Source: Luteibacter sp. dw_328
GTDB lineage: Bacteria; Pseudomonadota; Gammaproteobacteria; Xanthomonadales; Rhodanobacteraceae
DNA length: 64,000 nt
Assembly: GCF_018449605.1 (NCBI RefSeq)
Contig: NZ_JAAVUW010000003.1
Coordinates: forward strand, 434,001 to 498,000
Reading direction: 5' to 3'
Shown: positions 16,959 through 25,342 of the stretch, piece by piece
How positions within the stretch are numbered: position 1 is the first letter of the stretch
Layout: every line of letters starts with the position of its first letter
Position numbers and translations under genes: made by a program
Notes under the pieces: generated by a model
The model's database searches: none
Seen by the model: only the letters and a program-made list of their open reading frames with translations
Told to the model about the DNA's origin: nothing

Positions 16959-18383
16959 ATGCACACGATCGACCAGATCTACATCGACGGCGCGTTCGTT
17001 ACACCGCACGGCGAAGAGCGCTTCGAGCTGTTCAACCCCGCCACCGAAGAAGTCATCGGCACCGTCCGCCTCGCCGACCAGGAAGACGCCCACCGCGCCA
17101 TCGCTGCCGCCAAGCGCGCCCTCCCGGCTTTCTCCCGCACCACGGTTGCCGAGCGCATCGCCCTGCTCCGCCGCATGCATGCGGCTGTCGAGGCACGTGG
17201 CGACGACCTCTTCGCCGCCGTGCTCGAGGAGTACGGTGCGCCGGTCAATCGCGGCCGCTGGATGGTCGGGCACGCGTCGAGCGTGTTCCTCGACGCCATC
17301 GAGACGCTCGAGCACTTTGCCTTCGAGCGTCGCATGGGCACGGCCACCGTGGTCATGCAGCCGGTCGGCGTGGTCGGCCTCATCACGCCTTGGAACAGCG
17401 ATGCCGGCTTTATCTGCGGCAAGCTCGCCACGGCCATCGCCGCCGGCTGCACCGCGGTGATCAAGCCGAGCGAGATGAGCGCCCTGCAGACGCGTGTCGT
17501 CACCGAGGCACTGCACGCGGCGGGCGCACCGGCCGGTGTGTTCAACATCATTACCGGTCGTGGCGACGTGGTCGGCGCGGCCATCGTCAGCAGCCCGGAC
17601 ATCGCCAAGATCTCGTTCACCGGCTCGACCGCTGTCGGCAAGGGCATCGTCCGCGCGGCCGCCGATACGCTCAAGCGCGTCACCCTGGAGCTCGGTGGCA
17701 AGTCCCCCGTGGTCATCCTCGACGACGCCGACTTCGATGCTGCGGTACCGCTTGCCGTCATGGCCGGTTTCGCGAACAGCGGCCAGGCCTGCATTGCCGG
17801 GACGCGCCTGCTCGTGCCGCGCACGCGCCTTGCGGACTTCGAAGCACGCATGGCCGCAGCCGCGAATGCCGTCGTTTCGGGCGACCCCGCCGACCACGCC
17901 ACGGACGTCGGCCCCATGGTCAGCCTCAAGCAGTGGGAGCGTGTCCAGGGTTACATCAGCAAGGGCATCGCGGAAGGCGCGCGCCTGATCGCCGGCGGTG
18001 AAGGTCGTCCGGACGGTCATTCACGTGGCTGGCTGGTCCGTCCCACCGTCTTCACCGATGTGCGCAACGACATGGTCATCGCGCGTGAGGAAATCTTCGG
18101 ACCGGTGCTGTCGATCATTGCCTACGACGACGAGGAGGACGCCATCGCGATCGCCAACGATACGCCGTACGGACTGCAGGCCTATGTGCTGTCCTCGGAT
18201 GCGGCCCGCGCACGTCGCGTCGCCTCGCGCATCGATGCCGGCCGCGTGCTGGTCAACACGATTGCGCACGAGCCGAAGGCTCCGTTCGGTGGCTTCAAGC
18301 AATCCGGACTGGGACGCGAATATGGCAGCTTCGGTCTCGAGGCGTATCTTGAACCGAAGGCCTTGCTGGGTGTGGACGCCTGA
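16959..18383 (+). CDS. NAD(P)-dependent aldehyde dehydrogenase
   Basis: 474-residue aldehyde dehydrogenase superfamily enzyme, oxidising an aldehyde to the acid with NAD(P)+. Catalytic residues are present: Glu 244 in VTLELGGKSP and the nucleophile Cys 278 in NSGQACIAG. The cofactor-binding region reads ITPWNSD, IKPSEMSALQ and FTGSTAVGKGI. The C-terminal FGGFKQSGLGREYGSFGLEAYLEPKA is family-typical. Substrate specificity cannot be assigned. It is probably regulated by the divergent LysR gene. Confidence 0.93.
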   Translation: MHTIDQIYIDGAFVTPHGEERFELFNPATEEVIGTVRLADQEDAHRAIAAAKRALPAFSRTTVAERIALLRRMHAAVEARGDDLFAAVLEEYGAPVNRGRWMVGHASSVFLDAIETLEHFAFERRMGTATVVMQPVGVVGLITPWNSDAGFICGKLATAIAAGCTAVIKPSEMSALQTRVVTEALHAAGAPAGVFNIITGRGDVVGAAIVSSPDIAKISFTGSTAVGKGIVRAAADTLKRVTLELGGKSPVVILDDADFDAAVPLAVMAGFANSGQACIAGTRLLVPRTRLADFEARMAAAANAVVSGDPADHATDVGPMVSLKQWERVQGYISKGIAEGARLIAGGEGRPDGHSRGWLVRPTVFTDVRNDMVIAREEIFGPVLSIIAYDDEEDAIAIANDTPYGLQAYVLSSDAARARRVASRIDAGRVLVNTIAHEPKAPFGGFKQSGLGREYGSFGLEAYLEPKALLGVDA

Positions 18384-18392
18384 TATCGACGG

Positions 18393-19091
18393 TCAATGCG
18401 ACTTGGCGATGTCCACCGCGGTAAGCGTCAGCGTCGCGCGGTGGACGAACCCCAGCTTCTCGTAAAGCCGCGTGGCACCTTCGTTGCCTGCGGAAACGTG
18501 CAGGAAGGAAACCAGTCCCTGCGCGCGATGCCGGTTCACTAATGCCACAAGGAGGGCGCGTGCCAGGCCACGTCCGGCGAACTCCGGATGCGTGCACACG
18601 GCGCTGATTTCGCGGGCACCCGGGACCGCCATCCGCTCGCCGGCCATCGCGATGAGCCGGCTCTCCTGCAGCACGCCCACATAAGTACCCAGTGCCGCCG
18701 AGTGCTCGCGGAAGAATTCCGGGTAGACCAACGAGGTCAGTGCACGCATGCGTTCGCGGTGCTCGTTGCCGAGCACGGACACGGTCTCCTCCGTCTCCAG
18801 GTCGGGAGCATCCAGCGGACGCACGAGCTGGAGGGTATCGGGGACCGCGTGCCCGGCATCGACCGGTGCGGGTATCCAGCGCTCCGGAAGGACCGCTGGC
18901 GCCACGCCAAGGAAGTAACGCCGGCCCACCAGCCGCGGATCATCAGCCACATGCGCAGCCGGGCTCGCCACCGCCACGAAGGGTGCATAGGCATCGCCAT
19001 ACCAGAGCGCATCGCCCGATCGCCGGGCCAGCGCTGCGTGCTCACCGGTCAGCGAGTACCACAGCGGGTTATCGAGTACGGAGGGATCCAT
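18393..19091 (-). CDS. GNAT family N-acetyltransferase
   Basis: 232 residues. The C-terminal half is a GNAT fold with the acetyl-CoA loop in VCTHPEFAGRGLARALLVAL and the beta-5/alpha-4 region FLHVSAGNEGATRLYEKLGFVHRATLTL, as in the FR47-like subgroup. The N-terminal ~110 residues are a less conserved domain seen in similar two-part acetyltransferases. Target unknown. Convergent with the aldehyde dehydrogenase. Confidence 0.87.
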   Translation of the reverse strand: MDPSVLDNPLWYSLTGEHAALARRSGDALWYGDAYAPFVAVASPAAHVADDPRLVGRRYFLGVAPAVLPERWIPAPVDAGHAVPDTLQLVRPLDAPDLETEETVSVLGNEHRERMRALTSLVYPEFFREHSAALGTYVGVLQESRLIAMAGERMAVPGAREISAVCTHPEFAGRGLARALLVALVNRHRAQGLVSFLHVSAGNEGATRLYEKLGFVHRATLTLTAVDIAKSH

Positions 19092-19194
19092 GCCTGCCTT
19101 CCGATGACGAATGACACATCATGGGGGTCAACCCAAGCGCATCACAACCGGCTCTGCTACTTTTCCTCTGGTTCGCACTCAATCCGGGGATCCC

Positions 19195-20124
19195 ATGCTC
19201 GCTCGTACCTGCCTTGTTCTCGCCCTCGCCGTCGCCCTGCCCGCCGTCGCCGAGGAGGCGAAGAAGGCACATACGCCAACGGCCAAGGAGCTGCTGGCCA
19301 AGTCGACCGCCGCCGAATGGCGCACCCCGGACCCGCAGAACCTCGTCTACATGGACCTGCCCCAGGGCCAGGTCATCATCGAACTCGCACAGGACTGGTC
19401 GCCGGAACATGCGGCGAACATCCGCACGCTGATCCGCGAGCATTACTTCGACGGGACCCAGGTCATCCGCGTCCAGGATAACTTCGTCACCCAGTGGGGC
19501 GACCCCGACGGCGACGACAAGAAGAAGGCCAAGAGCCTGGGCACCGCGAAAGAGACCCTGACTCCCGAGTTCACCCGCAAGCTGGGCGGCAAGGCCATCC
19601 CCTTCACCAAGCTGCCGGATGGGGATGTCTACGCGCCGGAAGTCGGCTTCTCCGACGGCTTCCCCGTGGCCCGTGACGCCAAGGCCGGCGAAGCGTGGAT
19701 CACCCATTGCTACGGCACCGTGGGCGTGGCTCGCGACGTCGGCGCCGAGACCGGCAACGGCAGTTCACTCTACGCCATCATCGGCCAGGCCCCGCGTAAC
19801 CTCGACCGCAACCTCGCCGTCGCCGGCAAGGTCATCAAGGGCATGGAATTCCTCGCCGCCTACCCGCGCGGTGGTGAGCCTATGGGTTTCTACGACAAGC
19901 CCGAGCAGCGCGTGACGATCAAGAGCGTGCGTCTCGCTGCGGATGTTCCGGAAGCCCAGCGTACGCCGATCCAGGTACTGCGCACCGACAGCAAGACCTT
20001 CGCCGCCGTGATCGAAGCCAAGCGCAATCGCAAGGACGATTTCTATACGCGTCCCGCCGGGAAGATCGACCTGTGCAATATCAGCGTGCCGGTGCGTGAT
20101 CCTTCGAAGCCTGTCGCACCCTGA
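19195..20124 (+). CDS. Exported cyclophilin-type peptidylprolyl isomerase
   Basis: 309 residues. The N-terminus MLARTCLVLALAVALPAVA is a signal peptide, so the enzyme acts in the periplasm on prolyl bonds of exported proteins. The cyclophilin core begins VYMDLPQGQVIIELAQDWSPEHAANIRTLIREHYFDGTQVIRVQDNFVTQWGDP and continues to GSSLYAIIGQAPRNLDRNLAVAGKVIKGMEFLAAYPRG. The chain is longer than the minimal ~165-residue cyclophilin because of an insertion rich in Lys and charged residues after the active-site strand. The ATG at 19195 gives a clean signal peptide; the frame is open further upstream. The stop codon overlaps a partial REP-like element. Confidence 0.9.
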   Translation: MLARTCLVLALAVALPAVAEEAKKAHTPTAKELLAKSTAAEWRTPDPQNLVYMDLPQGQVIIELAQDWSPEHAANIRTLIREHYFDGTQVIRVQDNFVTQWGDPDGDDKKKAKSLGTAKETLTPEFTRKLGGKAIPFTKLPDGDVYAPEVGFSDGFPVARDAKAGEAWITHCYGTVGVARDVGAETGNGSSLYAIIGQAPRNLDRNLAVAGKVIKGMEFLAAYPRGGEPMGFYDKPEQRVTIKSVRLAADVPEAQRTPIQVLRTDSKTFAAVIEAKRNRKDDFYTRPAGKIDLCNISVPVRDPSKPVAP

Positions 20125-20150
20125 TCGGCGATCCCGCGTCAGCGGGCCAG
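20124..20150 (+). repeat. Partial REP-like element
   Basis: ATCGGCGATCCCGC followed by GTCAGCGGGCCAG matches the second half of the element at 8932-8973. It overlaps the last base of the preceding stop codon. Confidence 0.6.
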
Positions 20151-20153
20151 ATA

Positions 20154-20981
20154 TCAATCAGCGTCCGAACCCGCCGCCTTCTCGCTCACAATCTCCTCGC
20201 GTAACGCACGCAGCTTCGCCTTCAACGTCGCCTCGTTCTCTGGCCCCAAGCGGATCATGAACTTCTGCCCGACCGACAACTGCTCGAGTGACTGGTTGGC
20301 GTAAACGTAGCCGACTTTCTCCGGAAGCAGCTGTTGGTTGCCTTTCGGCTCCGGTGCGGCAAGCAGGTGGTCGATCACCTCGATGAGGCGATCGTTGAAA
20401 TAGCCATTCGTACCAAGGTCACGGTACGCCTGCTGGAACAACGGATAGTTGCGTTTGTACCAGGTAGCCGCCGCCTTGGTATTCATACGATCGGCCACGT
20501 ACATATACGTAGCGTACCGGTCGATGTTCTTCTTCGACGCAACGAAGTTGCCGTCGTCGGATACCACCTGGAGACGACCCGTCGGCGTACGCAAGGGCAC
20601 GACGTTCATGCCGACGCTCTGCTTCGGCAGCGCGTCGATGGTGGAAACCATGCGCGAGATGATCGCTTCCGGACGCAGCAGCGACTTCAACGCGCCGTCG
20701 CTGGTCAGGGCCATCAGCCCGGCGAGGACATCGTCGTCGCTCTGGTCCAATGGCGGCAGCGCGGCGGTGGATCCGCCGGCAGGGCCGATGGGATGCTGCA
20801 CGAGCGGCGCATCGTGCACGGTGGTCGACGTTGCGGACGCCACCGGACCGTTGGAGAAGGCCGGTGCGGTTATCGCATCGCGCGCCTGCTTTTCACGGTA
20901 GATGAAGATGCCGACCACGACCAGAATCGCCACGATCAGCAAACCCGCAACCCACTTCGAACCCGATGACTGACTGCTCAA
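20154..20981 (-). CDS. DUF3014 domain membrane-anchored protein
   Basis: 275 residues with one N-terminal membrane anchor (about 10-28, WVAGLLIVAILVVVGIFIY), a Pro/Ala/Thr-rich linker and a DUF3014 domain from about 95 (LPPLDQSDDDVLAGLMAL through LRPEAIISRMVSTIDALP to the end). Family function is unknown. The frame starts with TTG codons only: TTG at 20999 lacks a ribosome site, whereas TTG at 20981 has AGGAG eight bases upstream, so 20981 is preferred. Confidence 0.82.
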   Translation of the reverse strand: MSSQSSGSKWVAGLLIVAILVVVGIFIYREKQARDAITAPAFSNGPVASATSTTVHDAPLVQHPIGPAGGSTAALPPLDQSDDDVLAGLMALTSDGALKSLLRPEAIISRMVSTIDALPKQSVGMNVVPLRTPTGRLQVVSDDGNFVASKKNIDRYATYMYVADRMNTKAAATWYKRNYPLFQQAYRDLGTNGYFNDRLIEVIDHLLAAPEPKGNQQLLPEKVGYVYANQSLEQLSVGQKFMIRLGPENEATLKAKLRALREEIVSEKAAGSDAD

Positions 20982-20989
20982 CGCACTCG

Positions 20990-20994
20990 CTCCT
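20990..20994 (-). promoter_or_regulatory. Ribosome binding site deciding a TTG start
   Basis: AGGAG on the minus strand eight bases before the TTG at 20981 of the DUF3014 gene. The gene has no ATG or GTG in a suitable place. Confidence 0.55.
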
Positions 20995-21036
20995 GCCAAA
21001 ACCTAGCCCCATGGGACTACGAACGGCAGGTTTGGT

Positions 21037-21978
21037 TCAAGGTTGACCGGGAAACTGGTCCTCATCGATCACGTAGTCACGGAATCGACGACCGCCGACG
21101 AAGCCGAGGTCGAAACCGTAGACCAGACGTACCGCGAGGTTCGTATCCACGTGGCAATGAACGCGCGAGACCAGGTTTCGAGCCACATTCCGCGCGAGAT
21201 TCTCATCATCGAGCCCGGTACCGCGTAATGACACCGTGGCGCTGGTGCAGGTGCGAGGCGTGCCTTCGACAGGTGTCCAGCGAATCCACGCAGCGCGCAC
21301 CAACGGCGGACCCAGCGTAGGCAGCAGCGTCGCCGGTGCCGACGAGCTCGGCGCAAAAGCAACGTAGACAGGATATCCCGCCACGCTGATGGGTACGCCG
21401 ATTACCACGAAGATTGCCGCGATGGCGAGGTGCGGTCGCCACAACGTCAGGCCGCTCAACGCCTGGCGCGACGCCCGGCCTCGCACGACGAATGCACCCG
21501 ACGCCAGGTCATGCAGACCCTGACGGGTCGAGCGATTGAAAGCGAGCACGTAGAACGACGCTATCGCCAGCCCGCCCATGAGACCGCTGGCTGCACGCTC
21601 GTCATAGGAAGCATCGCTCATGACGACGATGGTGCCGCTGAACATGATCGGCGCCACGAGAACGGCGGCACGAAGGAACGATTTGGGTAACGGCACGACG
21701 CGGCCGGCCATGTCGACCACTCGAAGCCCGAGCGCTCGTTTTCCCGGCGTGGATGCGCCAAAGCTGCCGCTGTCGAGCAAGCCGAAATAGAGGGTGGCAA
21801 CCACGAACCCGATCAGTCGATCCCAAAGGCCGAGCCACGCCAGCTGGTCGAACAGGAGCTGGCCAAGGATGTAGCCGCCTAGCGCCAGGATCACCCAGTC
21901 CACGGCAAAAGCAGCTAGCCGCCGCCAGAACCCCGCCAGCGGCACCCGTCGCTGCGGTGCCCCTGAAACATCGTCCAT
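21037..21978 (-). CDS. RDD family membrane protein
   Basis: 313 residues. The RDD domain spans about 10-160: VPLAGFWRRLAAFAVDWVILALGGYIL with the Arg and Asp that name the family, then STPGKRALGLRVVD. Three or four membrane helices are followed by a further helix near 190-210 and a soluble C-terminal part of about 110 residues. Transport or lipid-related roles have been proposed for RDD proteins, but none can be assigned here. The frame is open far upstream, but the ATG at 21978 with a G-rich ribosome site fits the domain start. Confidence 0.85.
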   Translation of the reverse strand: MDDVSGAPQRRVPLAGFWRRLAAFAVDWVILALGGYILGQLLFDQLAWLGLWDRLIGFVVATLYFGLLDSGSFGASTPGKRALGLRVVDMAGRVVPLPKSFLRAAVLVAPIMFSGTIVVMSDASYDERAASGLMGGLAIASFYVLAFNRSTRQGLHDLASGAFVVRGRASRQALSGLTLWRPHLAIAAIFVVIGVPISVAGYPVYVAFAPSSSAPATLLPTLGPPLVRAAWIRWTPVEGTPRTCTSATVSLRGTGLDDENLARNVARNLVSRVHCHVDTNLAVRLVYGFDLGFVGGRRFRDYVIDEDQFPGQP

Positions 21979-22122
21979 ACCACCCCCTTGTATCCACCCA
22001 TGATGCACTGGACCGACCGCTTGCGGGAAGGGCCACCCGGCACCTAGGCTGGTCTCGCCGGGCATCCCCCCATGGTCCGGCACCAGGGCACCACCCCATC
22101 GATAACGTCTGTAGGAGGAACC

Positions 22123-22524
22123 ATGGCTTTCTCTGCACGGCAAGACGCTGCCCCGATCGCGGGCATCAATGTCACCCCGCTCGTCGACGTCCTTCTGGTC
22201 CTGTTGGTCATCTTCATGATCTCGGCACCGGTGATCGCCCATAAGGCGCGCGTGGACCTGCCATCGGCAGGCTCGCAACCGCCCGCGGCGATGCAGGAAC
22301 CCATCGACATCACCATCGAACCCAACAGCATGACGTTCTGGAACCACGTATTGGTCACGGATGCTGCGCTGGCGACGCAGATGCAGATCCTCGGCTCGCG
22401 GGAAGGCGAGAAGCCGGCGATCCACATCGCCGCGTCGGACGATGCTTCTTACGAGGACGTGGCGAAGGTACTCGCCGAGGCGAAGGTCAACGGGCTCGCG
22501 AAGATCGACTTCGTGAACCGTTGA
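22123..22524 (+). CDS. ExbD/TolR family biopolymer transport protein
   Basis: 133-residue inner-membrane protein with one membrane helix (about 19-38; INVTPLVDVLLVLLVIFMISAPV) carrying the essential Asp, followed by a periplasmic domain. Such proteins pair with ExbB/TolQ to energise TonB or TolA. No ExbB or TonB gene is beside it, so it would have to use a partner encoded elsewhere. An AGGAGG ribosome site precedes the ATG at 22123. Confidence 0.9.
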   Translation: MAFSARQDAAPIAGINVTPLVDVLLVLLVIFMISAPVIAHKARVDLPSAGSQPPAAMQEPIDITIEPNSMTFWNHVLVTDAALATQMQILGSREGEKPAIHIAASDDASYEDVAKVLAEAKVNGLAKIDFVNR

Positions 22525-22534
22525 CGGCACTCGG

Positions 22535-23689
22535 CTATTGTCGGCCCGGCGAAGCTTCGACGTCGCCGTACAGCTGCCCCGCAATCAATCGCTCGCTGGC
22601 TGCCAGCGAGCGATCCACCGAATTCTCCGCGATGCGAATGCATTCATCCATTGCGCGTCGCCATGCTTCGCCATCTCCGGCCAGATGCGCGCGCCACGCA
22701 GCGCACCTGGCGGCTAATGGTGAGTCGCCCCACCGCGAGAGCCGAAGCGCATCGGGGGTCGGCAGCCGGGTAGCGTCGCGATCCGTGACAGCCGCCGCGA
22801 ACGCGATCTCGGAACGCGTCACGTCGACCAACTCGGCAAACGCAGACTTCGCGTATCGGTGCTCGGGAATCAACGTGTCGATCCGGTGCCCGAGGTCGGT
22901 CACCCGCGTCCACTCACCGCGTTGTTGGTGCCGCTTCAACGCATACCAGGTGCCGCTTACCGATTCGTCCAGAAGGATGTCGAGGTCCTCCGGACCTAAT
23001 GCCGAGATCGGTGTGCCGCGCAGCACGCGGGACAATGCAAGCGGTCGAGCCATCCACGCTTCCGCTGGCGGATGCTTCCACCAGCGCCATGCCATGACGC
23101 CGCCAGACTCGAGGACCGGACTGGCCGGGATCAAGGAATTCGGGAACAGGCTCGACACCGGGATCAGGAGCGCGGCAGCAAGCCCGGCCATGGACCAGCG
23201 TTCGACATACGTGTGAAGCAGCGGAATGGTCGACGCCACGAGAGTGGCAAGGGCGACCGTCGCCACGGCACCTCCCAGGGCGAAGCGGATCATCGGCATG
23301 CGAAGAGGCCGGGATGGGTCGGGCAGTGCGTGCACATAGCCGGCCGGAAGCGGGTGGATATAGTGTTTCCACCGAACGTGCCAACCTTTCCTCCGCGGCA
23401 CTACGTCCACGGGGCCAATCCGCATGACGGCGACGACCATTCCCGATCGGCGTGCGGCCACATAGCGGCCCGACTCGTAAGCTATCCGACCGATAGGAAT
23501 TGCGACCATCAGTGTCGGGAAAAAATAGACCCACGCCACGCCACCTACGGCCGCGACATCGCACAGATAGCCTGCACTGAATAGCACACATGCCACGACA
23601 CGCCCCGCGCTAGCGCCAAAGCGAAGCCATGCCGGTGACGGCGACCATTCCGTACGGGGCTCATTGCCCTCTCGATCGTTTCCGTCCAT
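22535..23689 (-). CDS. Membrane protein resembling an inactive site-2 (M50) protease
   Basis: 384 residues, no confident family. Four or five hydrophobic segments lie between about 30 and 200, then a ~180-residue helical cytoplasmic tail rich in Arg, Glu and Ala. Residues 67-92 (IGRIAYESGRYVAARRSGMVVAVMRIGP) have the spacing and surroundings of the M50 motif HExxH, but as YESGR at 71-75. LIPASPVLESGG around 187-197 sits where the M50 N-P-D-G motif would be. Both sites would be non-catalytic. The start at 23689 follows an AGG-rich ribosome site. The relationship is my inference from motif layout, not a database match. Confidence 0.6.
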   Translation of the reverse strand: MDGNDREGNEPRTEWSPSPAWLRFGASAGRVVACVLFSAGYLCDVAAVGGVAWVYFFPTLMVAIPIGRIAYESGRYVAARRSGMVVAVMRIGPVDVVPRRKGWHVRWKHYIHPLPAGYVHALPDPSRPLRMPMIRFALGGAVATVALATLVASTIPLLHTYVERWSMAGLAAALLIPVSSLFPNSLIPASPVLESGGVMAWRWWKHPPAEAWMARPLALSRVLRGTPISALGPEDLDILLDESVSGTWYALKRHQQRGEWTRVTDLGHRIDTLIPEHRYAKSAFAELVDVTRSEIAFAAAVTDRDATRLPTPDALRLSRWGDSPLAARCAAWRAHLAGDGEAWRRAMDECIRIAENSVDRSLAASERLIAGQLYGDVEASPGRQ

Positions 23690-23762
23690 GTTTCGCCTCC
23701 CCTGGCTCCGCATCAGCGCCTCCTACGAAGCTTCGTACGAGGACACAACTCACGTCAACCTC

Positions 23763-25301
23763 TCATGGGGCGGCGGAGAGTCTGGCAGCCATGGGCGCGT
23801 CGATCAGGCAGGTCGACGGCGTCGCTTCCATGTCGATATGCAAGACACCCTCTGGATTCGGCGCGTGGTACCACAGCGCACCGGCCACGCACGGCGTCCG
23901 CGTCGGCACTTCACCCATAACGGCTCGCCACGTCCGCAAGGCCATCAGGGCCGTCATCGCCTGGCCGGGGTGTTCACCATCCGCATGCGTCCAGGCGGCG
24001 TCTGGATAGGTCTCCATGAGTAGCCTGCGTGTCTCGCTGAGTTCAATGAGCGGGATGCCCGCAAGCGCAGCGATGCGACGCTCTCCCCTTACCTCCCCCT
24101 CGCTTATCTCGCGGCTCGCTCGCTGCCACGTACCGAGGTAATACACGCGGGCCCCGGCCGCCCGTGCGTCGTTTGCCAGAGCAACCGTGGCCCGATCCGT
24201 AAGTTCAAATGCCGCCATTCGCTTTTCGCATCCCGGCGTACATGTCGCGTTGCCGCCACGCTCTTGCAGAATCACGTCCGTGTAGCCCCCCGTTGCCAGC
24301 GCATGCATGACCACGGGGTCGTGGTCGTAGTCCTCGAGCGAGGCGCCGGCGCGGGCGATCATGTCGACGCCCACGTGCACGCTGGCGGAAGCGAGCGACC
24401 CAAAGGCCGAAGGCAGGTTATTGACGTAGGTCAGGCTGTTGCCAATGAAGAGCACGCGATGCCCGCCTGCTGGAGCCGCAACCGCAACCGCAGGCTTCTT
24501 CGGCGAATAGGCACGACGCAGGGCGAACTTCTCGGATGCGAGGTAAATGGTGTCATGGTGTTGTTCGGGGCGCGGCACGTCGATCCAGTCGAGGCCCTTC
24601 GGCGCGTCGGCCTTCAGCACATCGGCGAGCTTCGCCACGTTCGGCGCAATGTTGTCTTCGTCCGCCGAGGTCAGGAAAAGATGCCGTTCGCCCTGCGGTT
24701 GGTTCTTGAGAAGGGCGGGCGCCTCTCGAACCAGCGAGCCGTCATTCCACCAGAGGCTGGGACTGATCGCGATGACCGTATCGAACAAATCAGGTTCACG
24801 CAGGAAGCTCTCTACTGAGAACAGCCCCGCGAGCGATTCGCCAATGATGCCGCGATGGGCATTGACCCTGTAGCGGCGGCCGATCTCCGGAATGAGCTGC
24901 TTCGCGATGAACGCACGAAAGACCGACGAGCCCCCGACGCGCGGCGCGATGGCCTTGTCGGAGGCGACCGTCGTCGGCCCCGTCATGTCACGCCGCCGTT
25001 CGGTGTTCTCGATGCCGACAAGGATCAGTGGCTGGATTTCGCCGGCGCGGATTCCCTCGTCGAGCGCTTTCGCCACATGCGGGAAGTCTTCCTGAAGGCC
25101 ACCGTCGGGCATGTAGAGGACGGGGTAGCGGTCGGTCGATGTGTCGTAGCCGGGGGGTTTGTAGACGTTGAGGTGGCGGGTTTCGGCGGGGGCTGTGGTG
25201 GTTAGGGTGAAGGTGTCGTGGGGCGGGGTTTGGGCGCGGGCGGTCAGCGACGCGATGGAAAGCGCCAGGGCCAGAAGCGTGGCCCTGGCGCGAGCACCCA
25301 T
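23763..25301 (-). CDS. Exported fusion of alpha/beta esterase and SGNH hydrolase
   Basis: 512 residues. A signal peptide (MGARARATLLALALSIASLTARAQ) precedes an esterase D/enterochelin-esterase-like alpha/beta hydrolase (about 28-265) with nucleophile GESLAG (Ser 156) and a likely catalytic His near 249 (RPEQHHD). After a Pro/Ala linker, residues 283-460 look like an SGNH hydrolase: block I VLFIGNSLTYVNNLP with Ser 289, and DGEHPG with Asp 441 and His 444 for block V. Both active sites appear intact. The start at 25301 is chosen for the signal peptide, although the ATG lies in the edge of a REP-like repeat. It follows the icmF gene on the same strand. Confidence 0.78.
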   Translation of the reverse strand: MGARARATLLALALSIASLTARAQTPPHDTFTLTTTAPAETRHLNVYKPPGYDTSTDRYPVLYMPDGGLQEDFPHVAKALDEGIRAGEIQPLILVGIENTERRRDMTGPTTVASDKAIAPRVGGSSVFRAFIAKQLIPEIGRRYRVNAHRGIIGESLAGLFSVESFLREPDLFDTVIAISPSLWWNDGSLVREAPALLKNQPQGERHLFLTSADEDNIAPNVAKLADVLKADAPKGLDWIDVPRPEQHHDTIYLASEKFALRRAYSPKKPAVAVAAPAGGHRVLFIGNSLTYVNNLPSAFGSLASASVHVGVDMIARAGASLEDYDHDPVVMHALATGGYTDVILQERGGNATCTPGCEKRMAAFELTDRATVALANDARAAGARVYYLGTWQRASREISEGEVRGERRIAALAGIPLIELSETRRLLMETYPDAAWTHADGEHPGQAMTALMALRTWRAVMGEVPTRTPCVAGALWYHAPNPEGVLHIDMEATPSTCLIDAPMAARLSAAP

Positions 25302-25323
25302 CGCCGATGAATCGGCTCCTACA
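25300..25323 (-). repeat. REP-like palindrome at the esterase start
   Basis: On the minus strand it reads TGTA then GGAGCCGATTCATCGGCG. The ATG of the esterase fusion begins at the repeat's edge, and the repeat's own AGGAG lies about 14 bases upstream of it, which is long for a ribosome site. Confidence 0.75.
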
Positions 25324-25342
25324 GATGATCGCACCATCCGCC

